Positions 1 to 7,540 of a stretch of DNA of 64,000 nucleotides are shown here, in pieces. Origin of the DNA: Pseudomonadota bacterium (lineage in GTDB: Archaea > Thermoplasmatota > SW-10-69-26 > JACQPN01 > JAJPHT01); assembly GCA_021325135.1 (NCBI GenBank), contig JAJPHT010000004.1, positions 18,527 to 82,526 on the forward strand, given 5' to 3'. Position 1 is the first letter of the stretch. Every line of letters begins with the position of its first letter. The notes below the pieces were generated by a model. That model searched no databases. It was not told the origin of the DNA and was given only the letters and a program-made list of their open reading frames with translations. A program made the position numbers and the translations under genes.

Positions 1-339
1 GGTGTCCAGGCGGACGTGGAAGCCGGTGTCGGTGTCGCCCGTCCCCTGGTCGGGGCGCAGGTCGAAGGTCGCCTTGAGCGGAGCCCCGCCCAGGGGCTGC
101 GCCATGTCATGCTCGACCGTCAGCCACTCGCCGCAGCAGGGGGGCGCCAGGCGCAGCAGGCAGTCGCCGCTGGAGCAGTCCACCGAGGCGCCGTCGCCCG
201 TGACGTTCCAGTCCTGGAAGCCCTGGTCCCACGTCTCGTGGACGAGGGGGGTCGGGCTGGCGGTCGTGAGCATCGGCACGGCGAGCGCCGTGAGGCTCGC
301 CAGAACTAGGGTGACGGCGTAGAGCCGGCTGCGGGTCAT
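1..339 (-). CDS. Secreted protein, N-terminal part (runs off left edge)
   Basis: An open frame of 113 codons starts at an ATG on the minus strand (bases 337-339) and leaves the window at base 1. The first ~27 residues are a typical signal peptide: basic MTRSRLY, then a hydrophobic stretch ending near TAS. The mature part contains Trp/Asp/Gly-rich sequence with close cysteine pairs (DCSSGDC, PPCCGEW), suggesting a disulfide-stabilised beta-sandwich ectodomain. A purine-rich ribosome-binding site (gaggaga) lies just upstream, and a TTTAAG box about 50 nt upstream. I do not recognise the family. Confidence 0.6.
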   Translation of the reverse strand, partial: MTRSRLYAVTLVLASLTALAVPMLTTASPTPLVHETWDQGFQDWNVTGDGASVDCSSGDCLLRLAPPCCGEWLTVEHDMAQPLGGAPLKATFDLRPDQGTGDTDTGFHVRLDT

Positions 340-506
340 GTCTCCTCGCTCCGCCGGGCGGACCCGGCGCATCCGGGACAAGCAAGCGAGCCTTAAACCC
401 GCGCATCCAACTGGTTGCCTGGCGTGGCGGTTGTCACCAAGGGGGACGATCGCCCTGCCCCGTTCGAGGGGGCGGAGCCCGAGGGAAAAGAAAAGAGAGG
501 GGCTTG

Positions 507-923
507 TTACAACGTCGCCCGCTCGGGCACGAACTTGTAGCCGTACTGGATGACGCCGCTCTCGCCCTCGGTGTTGATGCGCCGGAAGACGGCGTGGACG
601 GGCGTGCCGACGCCCACCTGGTCGGGCTTGGCGTCCACGATCTGCGCCGTGACGCGGGGCCCCTCCTCCAGGCGCACGAGGGCCAGGAGGTAGGGCGCTT
701 GGAGCTCGAAGCCGGCGGGGGGCGCGTGGACGGTGGTGACCGCCTCGACGGCGCCCTTGCCGCTGAGCTTGAACGGCGTGAGCTTGCCGTAGCTGGCGTG
801 GCGGCACTTGGGGCAGAGCGTCCGGCTGGGGAAGAGGACGCTGCCGCAGTTGCCGCACTTGACGCCCTTCATGGCGTAGCGCTCGTCGATCTCGCGCCAG
901 AAGCGTGGGGTCTGCATGCTCAC
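507..923 (-). CDS. DUF35 OB-fold / zinc-ribbon acyl-CoA-binding protein
   Basis: 138-residue protein with an N-terminal rubredoxin-like zinc ribbon (CxxC at residues 23-26 and 37-40) followed by an OB-fold of the DUF35 family. In archaea such proteins scaffold the complex of acetoacetyl-CoA thiolase and HMG-CoA synthase and help pass the CoA intermediate between active sites. It is the last gene of the mevalonate-entry operon, and its GTG start overlaps the thiolase stop by 4 nt (GTGA). An in-frame ATG two codons later is an alternative start. The family assignment rests on the CxxC pairs, length and position. Confidence 0.88.
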   Translation of the reverse strand: MSMQTPRFWREIDERYAMKGVKCGNCGSVLFPSRTLCPKCRHASYGKLTPFKLSGKGAVEAVTTVHAPPAGFELQAPYLLALVRLEEGPRVTAQIVDAKPDQVGVGTPVHAVFRRINTEGESGVIQYGYKFVPERATL

Positions 924-2101
924 TCCCTCCCGAAGATGGACACGACGGCGGTGGCGCCGCTGCCGCCCACGTTGTGCGCGAGGCCGATGCGCGCGTCGCG
1001 CACCTGGCGCTCGCCCGCGGCGCCGCGAAGCTGGGCCACGATCTCGGCGACCTGCGCGAGGCCCGTGGCGCCCGGCGGGTGGCCGCGCGCCTTGAGGCCG
1101 CCGCTGGTGTTGACGGGCATCTCGCCCGAGAGCGAGGTGAGGCCGTTCTGCGCGGCCTTGCCGCCCGCGCCCTTCTCGTAGAGGCCCAGGTCCTCCAGCG
1201 CCATGATCTCCGCGATGGTGAACGCGTCGTGGACCTCCGCGACGTCCACGTCCGCGGGCGCGACGCCCGCCTTGCGGTAGGCGAGGTCGGCCGCGGCGCG
1301 CGTCGCCGCGAAGCTCGTGATGTCAGCCCGGTCCGCCAGGGCGAAGCGGTCCGAGGCCTGCGCGCTGGCGAGGATGCGCACGGGCTTCGCGCTGGAGGAG
1401 GCCGCGATCTCGTCGCTGCAAAGCACGACCGCGGCCGCGCCGTCGACGTTCGCCGCGCAGTCGAGCATGCGCAGCGGGTCCGCCACCATGGGGCTGCGGA
1501 GCACCTGGTCCATGGTGATGGTGAACGGGTAGGCCGCCTTCTTGTTGCGCGCGCCCGCCTCGTGGTTCTTCACGGCGACGGCCGCGAGCATCTCCCGCGT
1601 GGTGCCGTGGCGGCGCATGTGCTCCTGCGCCATGAGGGCGTGGACGCCGGGGAAGGTCGCGCCGTAGAAGGCCTCCCACTCCTGGTCCAGCGCCGCCGCG
1701 AGGGTGTTGGTCTGCTCCTGGTCCATGACGTCGGTCATCTTCTCGACGCCGCCCACCACGACCACGTCCGCCTCGCCGCTGCGGATGGCGAGGTAGCCCT
1801 GCCGGAGCGCCACCGCGCCGGAGGCGTCGGCCGCCTCGATGCGCGTGGCCGGGATGCGGTTGTCCGCGAGGCCCGCCTCGTCCACCACCAGCGCGCCCAC
1901 GTGCTCCTGCCCGATGAAGCGGCCCGCGCTCATGGAGCCCACGTAGAGGCAGTCGATGTCGTCGCCCGCGATGCCCGCGTCCTTCACGGCCGCGAGGCCC
2001 GCCTGGCCGATGAGCGTGCGGAAGGAGTCCTCCCAGAGCTCGCCGAACTTCGTGACGCCCGCCCCGAGGACGTGGACGCCGCGGCCCTTGTGCGTGCTCA
2101 C
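920..2101 (-). CDS. Archaeal thiolase (acetyl-CoA C-acetyltransferase family), Asp at the nucleophile position
   Basis: 393-residue thiolase-superfamily protein, expected to form acetoacetyl-CoA for the mevalonate pathway with the neighbouring HMG-CoA synthase and DUF35 protein. The C-terminal catalytic blocks are present: VHDAFTIAE with H291 and GHPPGATG with H341. The nucleophile block reads RIEAADASG, so residue 92, where thiolases normally have the reactive Cys (EAACASG, as in the second thiolase at 49318), is Asp. Either this is a non-condensing family variant or its chemistry differs. The GTG start overlaps the stop of the preceding small ORF by 4 nt and the gene ends in a 4-nt overlap with the DUF35 gene. 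Confidence 0.85.
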   Translation of the reverse strand: MSTHKGRGVHVLGAGVTKFGELWEDSFRTLIGQAGLAAVKDAGIAGDDIDCLYVGSMSAGRFIGQEHVGALVVDEAGLADNRIPATRIEAADASGAVALRQGYLAIRSGEADVVVVGGVEKMTDVMDQEQTNTLAAALDQEWEAFYGATFPGVHALMAQEHMRRHGTTREMLAAVAVKNHEAGARNKKAAYPFTITMDQVLRSPMVADPLRMLDCAANVDGAAAVVLCSDEIAASSSAKPVRILASAQASDRFALADRADITSFAATRAAADLAYRKAGVAPADVDVAEVHDAFTIAEIMALEDLGLYEKGAGGKAAQNGLTSLSGEMPVNTSGGLKARGHPPGATGLAQVAEIVAQLRGAAGERQVRDARIGLAHNVGGSGATAVVSIFGRE

Positions 2102-2409
2102 TTGTCGTCACCGATATCAAAATCCACGCCCGCGAGCGGCGGGAGCTTCCTGGGCGCGGCGTTGTTCGGCTCGGGGATGGCGTCCGCGTGGACGGGCGGC
2201 GCGGCGACGCGCTCGGGCTGCGGCATCTGGAGCGCGCTCACGTGGCGCGGGTCCATGCCCATCCGGGCGAGGTGCTCGCGGCGCGCGTCCACCATGGCGC
2301 GGCCTTCCGCGAAGAAGGCGCCCTTGGAGAGGACGGCGTCGTGGGGCTCGGGAGTCTTGGGGCCCTTCTTGGGGGCCGGGAACGGGACGTTGGGAGTGAA
2401 CTCGGTCAG
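2098..2409 (-). CDS. Small conserved-looking ORF inside the mevalonate operon, probable CTG start
   Basis: About 103 residues fill the gap between HMG-CoA synthase and thiolase without a stop codon. The protein is Pro-rich with a central basic stretch ([12 protein letters not shown]) and an acidic tail ending DFDIGDDK. Its stop (2098-2100) overlaps the thiolase GTG by 4 nt, the junction type used throughout this operon. At the 5' end there is no ATG/GTG/TTG near the HMG-CoA synthase stop, but a CTG at 2407-2409 forms a 4-nt CTGA overlap with that stop. The alternative is an internal ATG near MVDARR. Family unknown; a role with the condensation complex is inferred from position only. Confidence 0.5.
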   Translation of the reverse strand: MTEFTPNVPFPAPKKGPKTPEPHDAVLSKGAFFAEGRAMVDARREHLARMGMDPRHVSALQMPQPERVAAPPVHADAIPEPNNAAPRKLPPLAGVDFDIGDDK

Positions 2410-3470
2410 GCGGAGGCCCCCTTCTGGATCTTTCCACGGTACTTGGCGTAGGTGGCGTAGTCGACGTACTCCTTGTCGGCCACGAGGTCCTGCACGGTGG
2501 GCGTGCGGGCGCGGTCGAGGCGCGAGATGGCGTCGGTGACGGTGATGTCGAAGGCGTCGGCGCCGGCGCCGCTGCCGTAGGCGCACAGGAAGATGCGGTC
2601 GCCCGGCGCGGCCTCGTCGAGGATGGCGCACAGGCCCAGCACGCTGGAGCCCGAGTAGGTGTTGCCGATGATGGGCGTCAGCAGGCCGGTCTTGTACTGC
2701 TCGCTGGTGAAGCCCATCTTCTCGCAGATGCGCACGGGGAACTTGCCGTTGGGCTGGTGGACCACCGCGTAGCGGTAGTCCTTCGCGCTGGTGCCAGCCT
2801 TCCGAAAGAGCCCCTCGCTGGCCTCGCGGACGTGGCGGAAGTAGGCGGGCTCGCCGGTGAAGCGGCCGCCGTGCGTGGGGTAGCGCTGCCCCTCGCGGCG
2901 CCAGAAGTCGGGCGTGTCGGTGGTGTACGAGGTCGTGTGGTCGATGCGCGCGACGACGTCCTTGGTGCCGATGACGAAGGCGGCCGCGCCCGCGCTGGCG
3001 GAGTACTCCAGCGCGTCGCCGGGCGCCCCCTGGGAGGTGTCCGCGCCGATGGCCAGCGCGTTCTGGATGTAGCCCGCCTTCACGAGCCCCATGGCGGCCT
3101 GCATCGCGGCGGTGCCCGCCTTGCAGGCGAACTCGAAGTCCGCGGCCGTCATGCGCGGGTCGCAGTCGATGGCCTCGCTCACGATGGTGGCCGTGGGCTT
3201 CACCGCGTAGACGTGGCTCTCGGAGCCCACGTAGATGGCGCCGATGGTGGCGGGGTCGACGCGCCCGCGCGCGAGGGCCTGCCGCGCGGCGTCCACCGAG
3301 AGGGTGGTGGTGTCCTGGTCGGGCGAGGGGACGGACTTCTCGAAGACGCCCAGCCCCTTCTTGATGCTCTCGGGATCCTCGCCCCACACCCGCGCGATCT
3401 CCTCGCTGCGGATGCGGTAGCGGGGGATCGACGCTCCGTAGGAGACGATCCCCACCACGGGGTCCGACAT
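2406..3470 (-). CDS. Hydroxymethylglutaryl-CoA synthase, archaeal type
   Basis: 354-residue HMG-CoA synthase, condensing acetyl-CoA with acetoacetyl-CoA for isoprenoid (archaeal lipid) synthesis. Visible catalytic elements are the general-base Glu in VGSESH (E84), the nucleophile in FEFACKAGT (C116) and the His in [10 protein letters not shown] (H238); GNTYSGSS lies further on. The frame is open to 3533, but the ATG at 3470 ([10 protein letters not shown]) is preferred because a strong TATA-like box sits about 25 nt before it and family members begin with this strand. It leads the operon HMGS - small ORF - thiolase - DUF35, all joined by 4-nt overlaps. Confidence 0.93.
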   Translation of the reverse strand: MSDPVVGIVSYGASIPRYRIRSEEIARVWGEDPESIKKGLGVFEKSVPSPDQDTTTLSVDAARQALARGRVDPATIGAIYVGSESHVYAVKPTATIVSEAIDCDPRMTAADFEFACKAGTAAMQAAMGLVKAGYIQNALAIGADTSQGAPGDALEYSASAGAAAFVIGTKDVVARIDHTTSYTTDTPDFWRREGQRYPTHGGRFTGEPAYFRHVREASEGLFRKAGTSAKDYRYAVVHQPNGKFPVRICEKMGFTSEQYKTGLLTPIIGNTYSGSSVLGLCAILDEAAPGDRIFLCAYGSGAGADAFDITVTDAISRLDRARTPTVQDLVADKEYVDYATYAKYRGKIQKGASA

Positions 3471-3489
3471 GCGCGGCGCTACGCCCGTC

Positions 3490-3501
3490 CCGGTATTATA
3501 G
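3490..3501 (-). promoter_or_regulatory. TATA-like box of the mevalonate operon
   Basis: The minus strand reads TCTATAATACCG here, about 25 nt before the ATG at 3470. This spacing fits an archaeal TATA box driving a leaderless or nearly leaderless transcript, and it supports the 3470 start over the more upstream one. Confidence 0.55.
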
Positions 3502-3548
3502 ATGACGGGACCGATGTCGCGTTGCATCGGCAAGCGTCGACATCCAGC

Positions 3549-4295
3549 CTACGGGGGCGGCTTGAGCGACATGCGCCCCGGGGGGCTCTCCGGGAGGGGC
3601 GCGCGGACGCCCTCCGCGGGGGGCTGCCCGGGGGGCGCGGCGCGCCGCCGCAGGAGGGCCCACGCGCCGGCCGCGCCCGCCGCGACCAGGAGGGCGCCGC
3701 CCGCCACGTAGGGGAGCGCGTGCGCGAGGGCGGGAGGGAGGAGGGCCCGCTGCACCGCGTAGCCGTCCAGCGCGCGGGTGCCGTCCGCCTCCTTCCAGCC
3801 GTTGCCGGGCGTGTAGACGATGGTGGAGGCGCCCACGTTCTGGAGCACCGAGCCGGGGCCAAGCCCGGGGACGCTGGCGTAGGGGATGCGCGCGGTGTAG
3901 GAGCCGGGCTTTCCGGTCTTCGCCGAGACGCGGTCGAGGCCGCCCTGCATCTTCTCGGGGGAGTTGCTGGCCGCGAACTGCTGCGTGGTGCGCAGGCTCG
4001 TCGCGAGCTTGCCCGACGAGGTGACGGCGACCATGGCGATCCAGCGCGCGCCGTTGAAGTCGAACCCGATGGCCATGCCGTGGTCGGGCGTGAGGTTGTC
4101 CATCTCGCGGACCTTGAACGTGAAGACGACGCCCGAGGGGTCGGGCTCGAACCAGGCGGCGAGGAAGTCCAGGTCGGGGCTGGACGTGGCGTCCGCCGTG
4201 TCCGTGATGTCGGGGTTCGCCTCGTCGCCCGCCTGCGCGAGGGGCAGCAGGAGCGCGCTCGCGAGGACGATGGCCCAAGCCGTCTGAAGCCTCAC
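3549..4295 (-). CDS. Secreted, C-terminally membrane-anchored protein, possibly DOMON/CBM9-like
   Basis: 248 residues from a GTG start. N-terminal signal peptide (hydrophobic core AIVLASALLLPLAQAG), a ~170-residue ectodomain, then one C-terminal membrane helix ([20 protein letters not shown]) followed by RRR and a short Pro-rich cytoplasmic tail. The ectodomain has alternating beta-type sequence (VVFTFKVREMDN, MAIGFDFNGARWIAMVAV) and a closing ARIPYASVPGLG, reminiscent of DOMON/CBM9-type beta-sandwiches; that fold call is tentative. It lies between the mevalonate operon and the HTH regulator, all on the minus strand. Confidence 0.65.
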   Translation of the reverse strand: MRLQTAWAIVLASALLLPLAQAGDEANPDITDTADATSSPDLDFLAAWFEPDPSGVVFTFKVREMDNLTPDHGMAIGFDFNGARWIAMVAVTSSGKLATSLRTTQQFAASNSPEKMQGGLDRVSAKTGKPGSYTARIPYASVPGLGPGSVLQNVGASTIVYTPGNGWKEADGTRALDGYAVQRALLPPALAHALPYVAGGALLVAAGAAGAWALLRRRAAPPGQPPAEGVRAPLPESPPGRMSLKPPP

Positions 4296-4342
4296 GAGGG
4301 CCGGAGGCGCCCGGCCCGGAGAAAAGCGTTGTGGAGCCGGGG

Positions 4343-5035
4343 TCACCCGATGTCGCGCAGCACTTCGATCATCTTGTCCAGCGGCATGCGCGTGACCACC
4401 AGGGGGATCGTCTCGGTCTTGGCGAGGCGCAGGGCGAGGTCGTCCATCTTCTCGGGGCGGTGGTAGACGATGAGGGCCGGCTTCATGGGGTGGACGCGGA
4501 TGGCGACCATGGGGCTGCGGCCGGTGCTGATGCCGGTGAAGATGAGCGCGCGCTCGCTGGTCCACCCGTAGATCTTCATGTACTCGAAGGCGGTGAGCGA
4601 GGTGATCGCCTTCACGGAGTCGATGATGGTGTAGCCCTTGAGCTCGTGGTGGAGGTTCTCCTCGTTGGCCAGCGTCTCGCCCTCGATGGCCTGGACGAAC
4701 TTCGTCATGGGCACGGGGATGAGAAGCTCGCGGATGTCCAGGATCGCCTCGTTGGTCTCCATCATCGACTGGTAGTTGCGCAGGACGCGGTTGCCTCGCT
4801 CCTCGTCGATGGCCAGCAGCCCCTTGACGATGCGCTGGACGGTCAAGGTGCCCGGGCTCTTGCGGCGGCCGGACTCGTAGTCGCTGATGACCGAGGGGGA
4901 GACGCCCAGGAACTCGGCGAGCTCCGTCTGGGAGGCCTGGAAGATCTCCCGCCACTTGCGGATGGTGGGGCCGGGCTCGCGCGAGAGGGTGATCTCGCCG
5001 GCCATCTTCTCGGCCATCCTGTCCTTGATCGTCAC
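4343..5035 (-). CDS. Archaeal XRE-type HTH transcriptional regulator
   Basis: 230 residues. A Cro/C1-type helix-turn-helix spans roughly residues 28-75 (KWREIFQASQTELAEFLGVS, then SVISDYESGRRKSPG), followed by a ~150-residue alpha/beta domain containing SLTAFEYMKIYGWTSERALI and a basic MVAIRVHPMKPALIVYHRP segment. This matches the widespread archaeal predicted-regulator family COG1709. The GTG at 5035 is chosen because a TTTTTATC box lies about 26 nt upstream. It is divergent from the MFS transporter, across a long palindrome. Confidence 0.85.
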   Translation of the reverse strand: MTIKDRMAEKMAGEITLSREPGPTIRKWREIFQASQTELAEFLGVSPSVISDYESGRRKSPGTLTVQRIVKGLLAIDEERGNRVLRNYQSMMETNEAILDIRELLIPVPMTKFVQAIEGETLANEENLHHELKGYTIIDSVKAITSLTAFEYMKIYGWTSERALIFTGISTGRSPMVAIRVHPMKPALIVYHRPEKMDDLALRLAKTETIPLVVTRMPLDKMIEVLRDIG

Positions 5036-5056
5036 GCGCGCCCATCGGCGCGTGCC

Positions 5057-5065
5057 GATAAAAAG
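5057..5065 (-). promoter_or_regulatory. TATA-like box of the HTH regulator
   Basis: The minus strand reads CTTTTTATC, an AT-rich island in very GC-rich sequence, centred about 26 nt before the GTG start at 5035. It is the best local candidate for an archaeal TATA box. Confidence 0.5.
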
Positions 5066-5100
5066 CTGCCGTGAGTGGCTTCGGGGGTTGCCGTAGGCGC

Positions 5101-5160
5101 GGTGGTCGCGCGCGTGGTGCGCGGGGGCGCGCCCCCGCGCACCACACGCGCGCGACCACC
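5101..5160. repeat. 60-bp near-perfect palindrome
   Basis: Two 30-nt arms (5101-5130 and 5131-5160) are reverse complements except for a 2-nt insertion (CGTGGTG against CGTGTGGTG), with the centre at GGGGGCGCGCCCCC and no real loop. It sits between the divergent HTH-regulator and MFS genes. It could be an operator, a small mobile hairpin element or a boundary; there is no T-run that would make it a terminator. Confidence 0.8.
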
Positions 5161-5203
5161 AAGGAAGCGAACGTTGAAGCGAGACCCAGGGTTCGGCGTG
5201 CCC

Positions 5204-6469
5204 ATGCCGGTGGCGATGGGGCGTGGCGCCTACGTGCGCATGCTCGCCGCCGTCTACGCCGCGCTCTTCCTTATCCGCATCGCGTTCGGCGTCGTTCTGG
5301 TCACGTTCCCCAAGTACGTGCCCGGCGGCTCCGACACGCTGGGCTGGCTCTCCGCGGCCTCGCCCCTGCTGGAGCTGATCACCATCTTCTTCGCGCCCGT
5401 GTTCATCGCGCGCTACGGCCGCAAGGGCATCCTCCTCACCGGCCTCGCCCTGGGCGCCGTCGCGCTCTACGGGCTCGCCCTCACGCGCGCGCCGCTCCTC
5501 CTGGGCGCCATCTACGCGGTGCACGGCGTCGCGTCGGGATTCATCCTCGTCACGACGCTGGCCGTCATCGCGAAGTACGCGCAGCCCCAGCACCGCGGCC
5601 GCGAGATGGGCATCTTCAACTTCGTCAACATCTTTGGCCTCGTGGGCGGCATCGTCGTGGGCTTCCTCCTCTCGGAGGCGTTCCGCGACGACCTGGAGTA
5701 CACGTTCGTCATCGCGGGCGCCCTGGCCACGCTGGGGCTCCTCTACGCGAACCGCGTCATCCAGCTCCCCCCCGACGAGGAGGACGTCGCCGCGCGGGAG
5801 CGCCCCCGCTTCCGCGCCGCGGTGCGCAGCATGACCAACGGCCGCATCCTCCTCCTCACGCTGCCCTGGCTCATCGTGTGGACCCTCGTCGCGGCGTTCC
5901 TCACCTTCTTCCCGCGCATCACCGACACGCTCCAGATCGGCGGCGTGCGCACCGCGCTCTCCGTCCTCGCCGTGGGTGCGCTCCTCGTCTTCGCGATGCT
6001 CCTGTGGGGCTGGCTCGCGGACCGCTTGGGCCACGACGTCGTCATGCTCGTGGGCGCTGTCGGGCTGGCGCTCCTCATGGGCACCGTCGTCTACGCCTTC
6101 TTCGCCACGCAGAGCACCGATCCCAAGGTGGTCTTCGACGCCGTGATGGGGCACCGCGTCCTCATCGCCGTCTTCCTCTTCGCCGCCCTCGCGTTCGCGC
6201 CCGCGGGGCTCGCCGCCATCGCGGACCAGGCGCAGGGCGAGGCGCAGGGCGGCGCCATGAGCGCCTACGCCCTCACGCTCTCCCTGGGCTTCATCGTCGG
6301 GCCCCCCGTCGTGGGCGAGATCGCGACGCTGGACGCGAGCTACTCCATGGGGGGCCGCCTCATCGTCCTCTTCTACGCCGCGCTCGCGCTGGCCATCCTG
6401 GCGCTGGTCGCGGCCCACTACGCGCGCCGCCGCGGCGCGCCCGCGACGCCCGAGGTCGTGCACCCATGA
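5204..6469 (+). CDS. Major facilitator superfamily transporter
   Basis: 421 residues from ATG 5204 (TTG 5174 also possible) with about 12 hydrophobic segments in two halves: early helices VYAALFLIRIAFGVVLV and LLELITIFFAPVFIA, a central loop after VIQLPPDEEDV, late helices LIAVFLFAALAFAPAG and LIVLFYAALALAILALV. The RYGRKG and DRLGHD loops after helix 2 of each half are typical MFS signatures. Substrate unknown. The stop overlaps the ATG of the next gene (ATGA), so it may be co-translated with the ABC ATPase, an unusual pairing of MFS and ABC components. Confidence 0.85.
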   Translation: MPVAMGRGAYVRMLAAVYAALFLIRIAFGVVLVTFPKYVPGGSDTLGWLSAASPLLELITIFFAPVFIARYGRKGILLTGLALGAVALYGLALTRAPLLLGAIYAVHGVASGFILVTTLAVIAKYAQPQHRGREMGIFNFVNIFGLVGGIVVGFLLSEAFRDDLEYTFVIAGALATLGLLYANRVIQLPPDEEDVAARERPRFRAAVRSMTNGRILLLTLPWLIVWTLVAAFLTFFPRITDTLQIGGVRTALSVLAVGALLVFAMLLWGWLADRLGHDVVMLVGAVGLALLMGTVVYAFFATQSTDPKVVFDAVMGHRVLIAVFLFAALAFAPAGLAAIADQAQGEAQGGAMSAYALTLSLGFIVGPPVVGEIATLDASYSMGGRLIVLFYAALALAILALVAAHYARRRGAPATPEVVHP

Positions 6470-7476
6470 GCGCCATCATCGAGGCCAAGGACCTGCGCAT
6501 GTGGTTCGGCAAGCCCGAGCAGAAGGACTCCAAGGGGAAGCCCAAAGGGGTCAAGGCCGTCGACGGCATCGACCTCTCCATCCGCAAGGGCGAGATCTTC
6601 GGCCTCCTGGGCCCCAACGGCGCGGGGAAGACGACCACGCTCTCGATGCTCGTCACCATCAAGCGCCCCACGGGCGGCTGGGCGCGCGTCGCGGGCTTCG
6701 ACGTCGCCAAGGACCCCGACGAGGTGCGGCGCCACGTGGGCATCGTCTTCCAGGAGCCCAGCCTCGACACGCTCCTCTCCGCCCGCGAGAACCTCCTCCT
6801 CCACGGCCGCCTCTACGGCGTCCCGCCCCGCGAGCTTCCCGGCCGCGCCAAGGAGATGCTGGAGCTGGTCGGCCTCGCGGACCGCGCGGACGACCTCGTG
6901 AAGAAGTACAGCGGCGGCATGAAGCGCCGCCTGGAGATCGCGCGCGGCCTCTTCCACCGCCCCGAGGTGATCTTCCTCGACGAGCCCACCCTGGGCCTCG
7001 ATCCCGCGACGCGCGAGCACATCTGGGACTACATCCGCAAGCTGCGCGACACGATGGGCACCACCGTCGTCCTCACGACGCACTACATGGAGGAGGCGGA
7101 CTCGCTCTGCGACCGCATCGCCATCATCGACAAGGGGAAGATCGCGACCCTGGGCACGCCCCGCGAGCTGAAGGCGGAGCTTGGCGGCGACCTCGTGACG
7201 CTCCAGGGCGCGCGCAAGGCGCGCAAGGCCGTGGAGGCGCTCCCCTTCGTGAAGAAGGTCGAGGAGAAGGGCGACGCCCTCATCCTCACCGTGGAGAACG
7301 CGGGGCACAACCTCCCCAAGATCCTCGCCGCCGCGGGCCAGGTGGAGAGCGTCGAGGTGCGCACGCCGCGCCTGGAGGACGTGTTCCTCCACCACACCGG
7401 CCGCGGCCTGCGCGAGGAGGGGGGCGAGGACTGGTTCGACCAGTACGCCAACATGGCGTCCCGGGGGCAGGGCTGA
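6466..7476 (+). CDS. ABC-2 type transporter ATP-binding protein
   Basis: 336-residue ATPase of the daunorubicin-resistance (DrrA-like) type. Walker A GPNGAGKTT, Q-loop FQEPSLD, signature YSGGMKRR, Walker B VIFLDEPT, D-loop LGLDPATR and H-loop TTHYMEEAD are all present, with the ~100-residue C-terminal extension typical of this group (from ELKAELGG). It probably energises the ABC-2 permease at 9333, even though a surface-protein gene separates them. Function, drug or lipid export versus surface assembly, cannot be set from sequence. Confidence 0.93.
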   Translation: MSAIIEAKDLRMWFGKPEQKDSKGKPKGVKAVDGIDLSIRKGEIFGLLGPNGAGKTTTLSMLVTIKRPTGGWARVAGFDVAKDPDEVRRHVGIVFQEPSLDTLLSARENLLLHGRLYGVPPRELPGRAKEMLELVGLADRADDLVKKYSGGMKRRLEIARGLFHRPEVIFLDEPTLGLDPATREHIWDYIRKLRDTMGTTVVLTTHYMEEADSLCDRIAIIDKGKIATLGTPRELKAELGGDLVTLQGARKARKAVEALPFVKKVEEKGDALILTVENAGHNLPKILAAAGQVESVEVRTPRLEDVFLHHTGRGLREEGGEDWFDQYANMASRGQG

Positions 7477-7540
7477 CCGACGACGTGAATCCGTTTGGAC
7501 AGGGGAAACTTTTTCACCCCGGGTCGCGTCGGAGGCGCCG

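Noticed and set aside
2098..3387. 429-codon frame joining the HMG-CoA synthase region to the small ORF
   Set aside because: Its upstream two thirds is a shadow of HMG-CoA synthase; only the last ~103 codons look coding.
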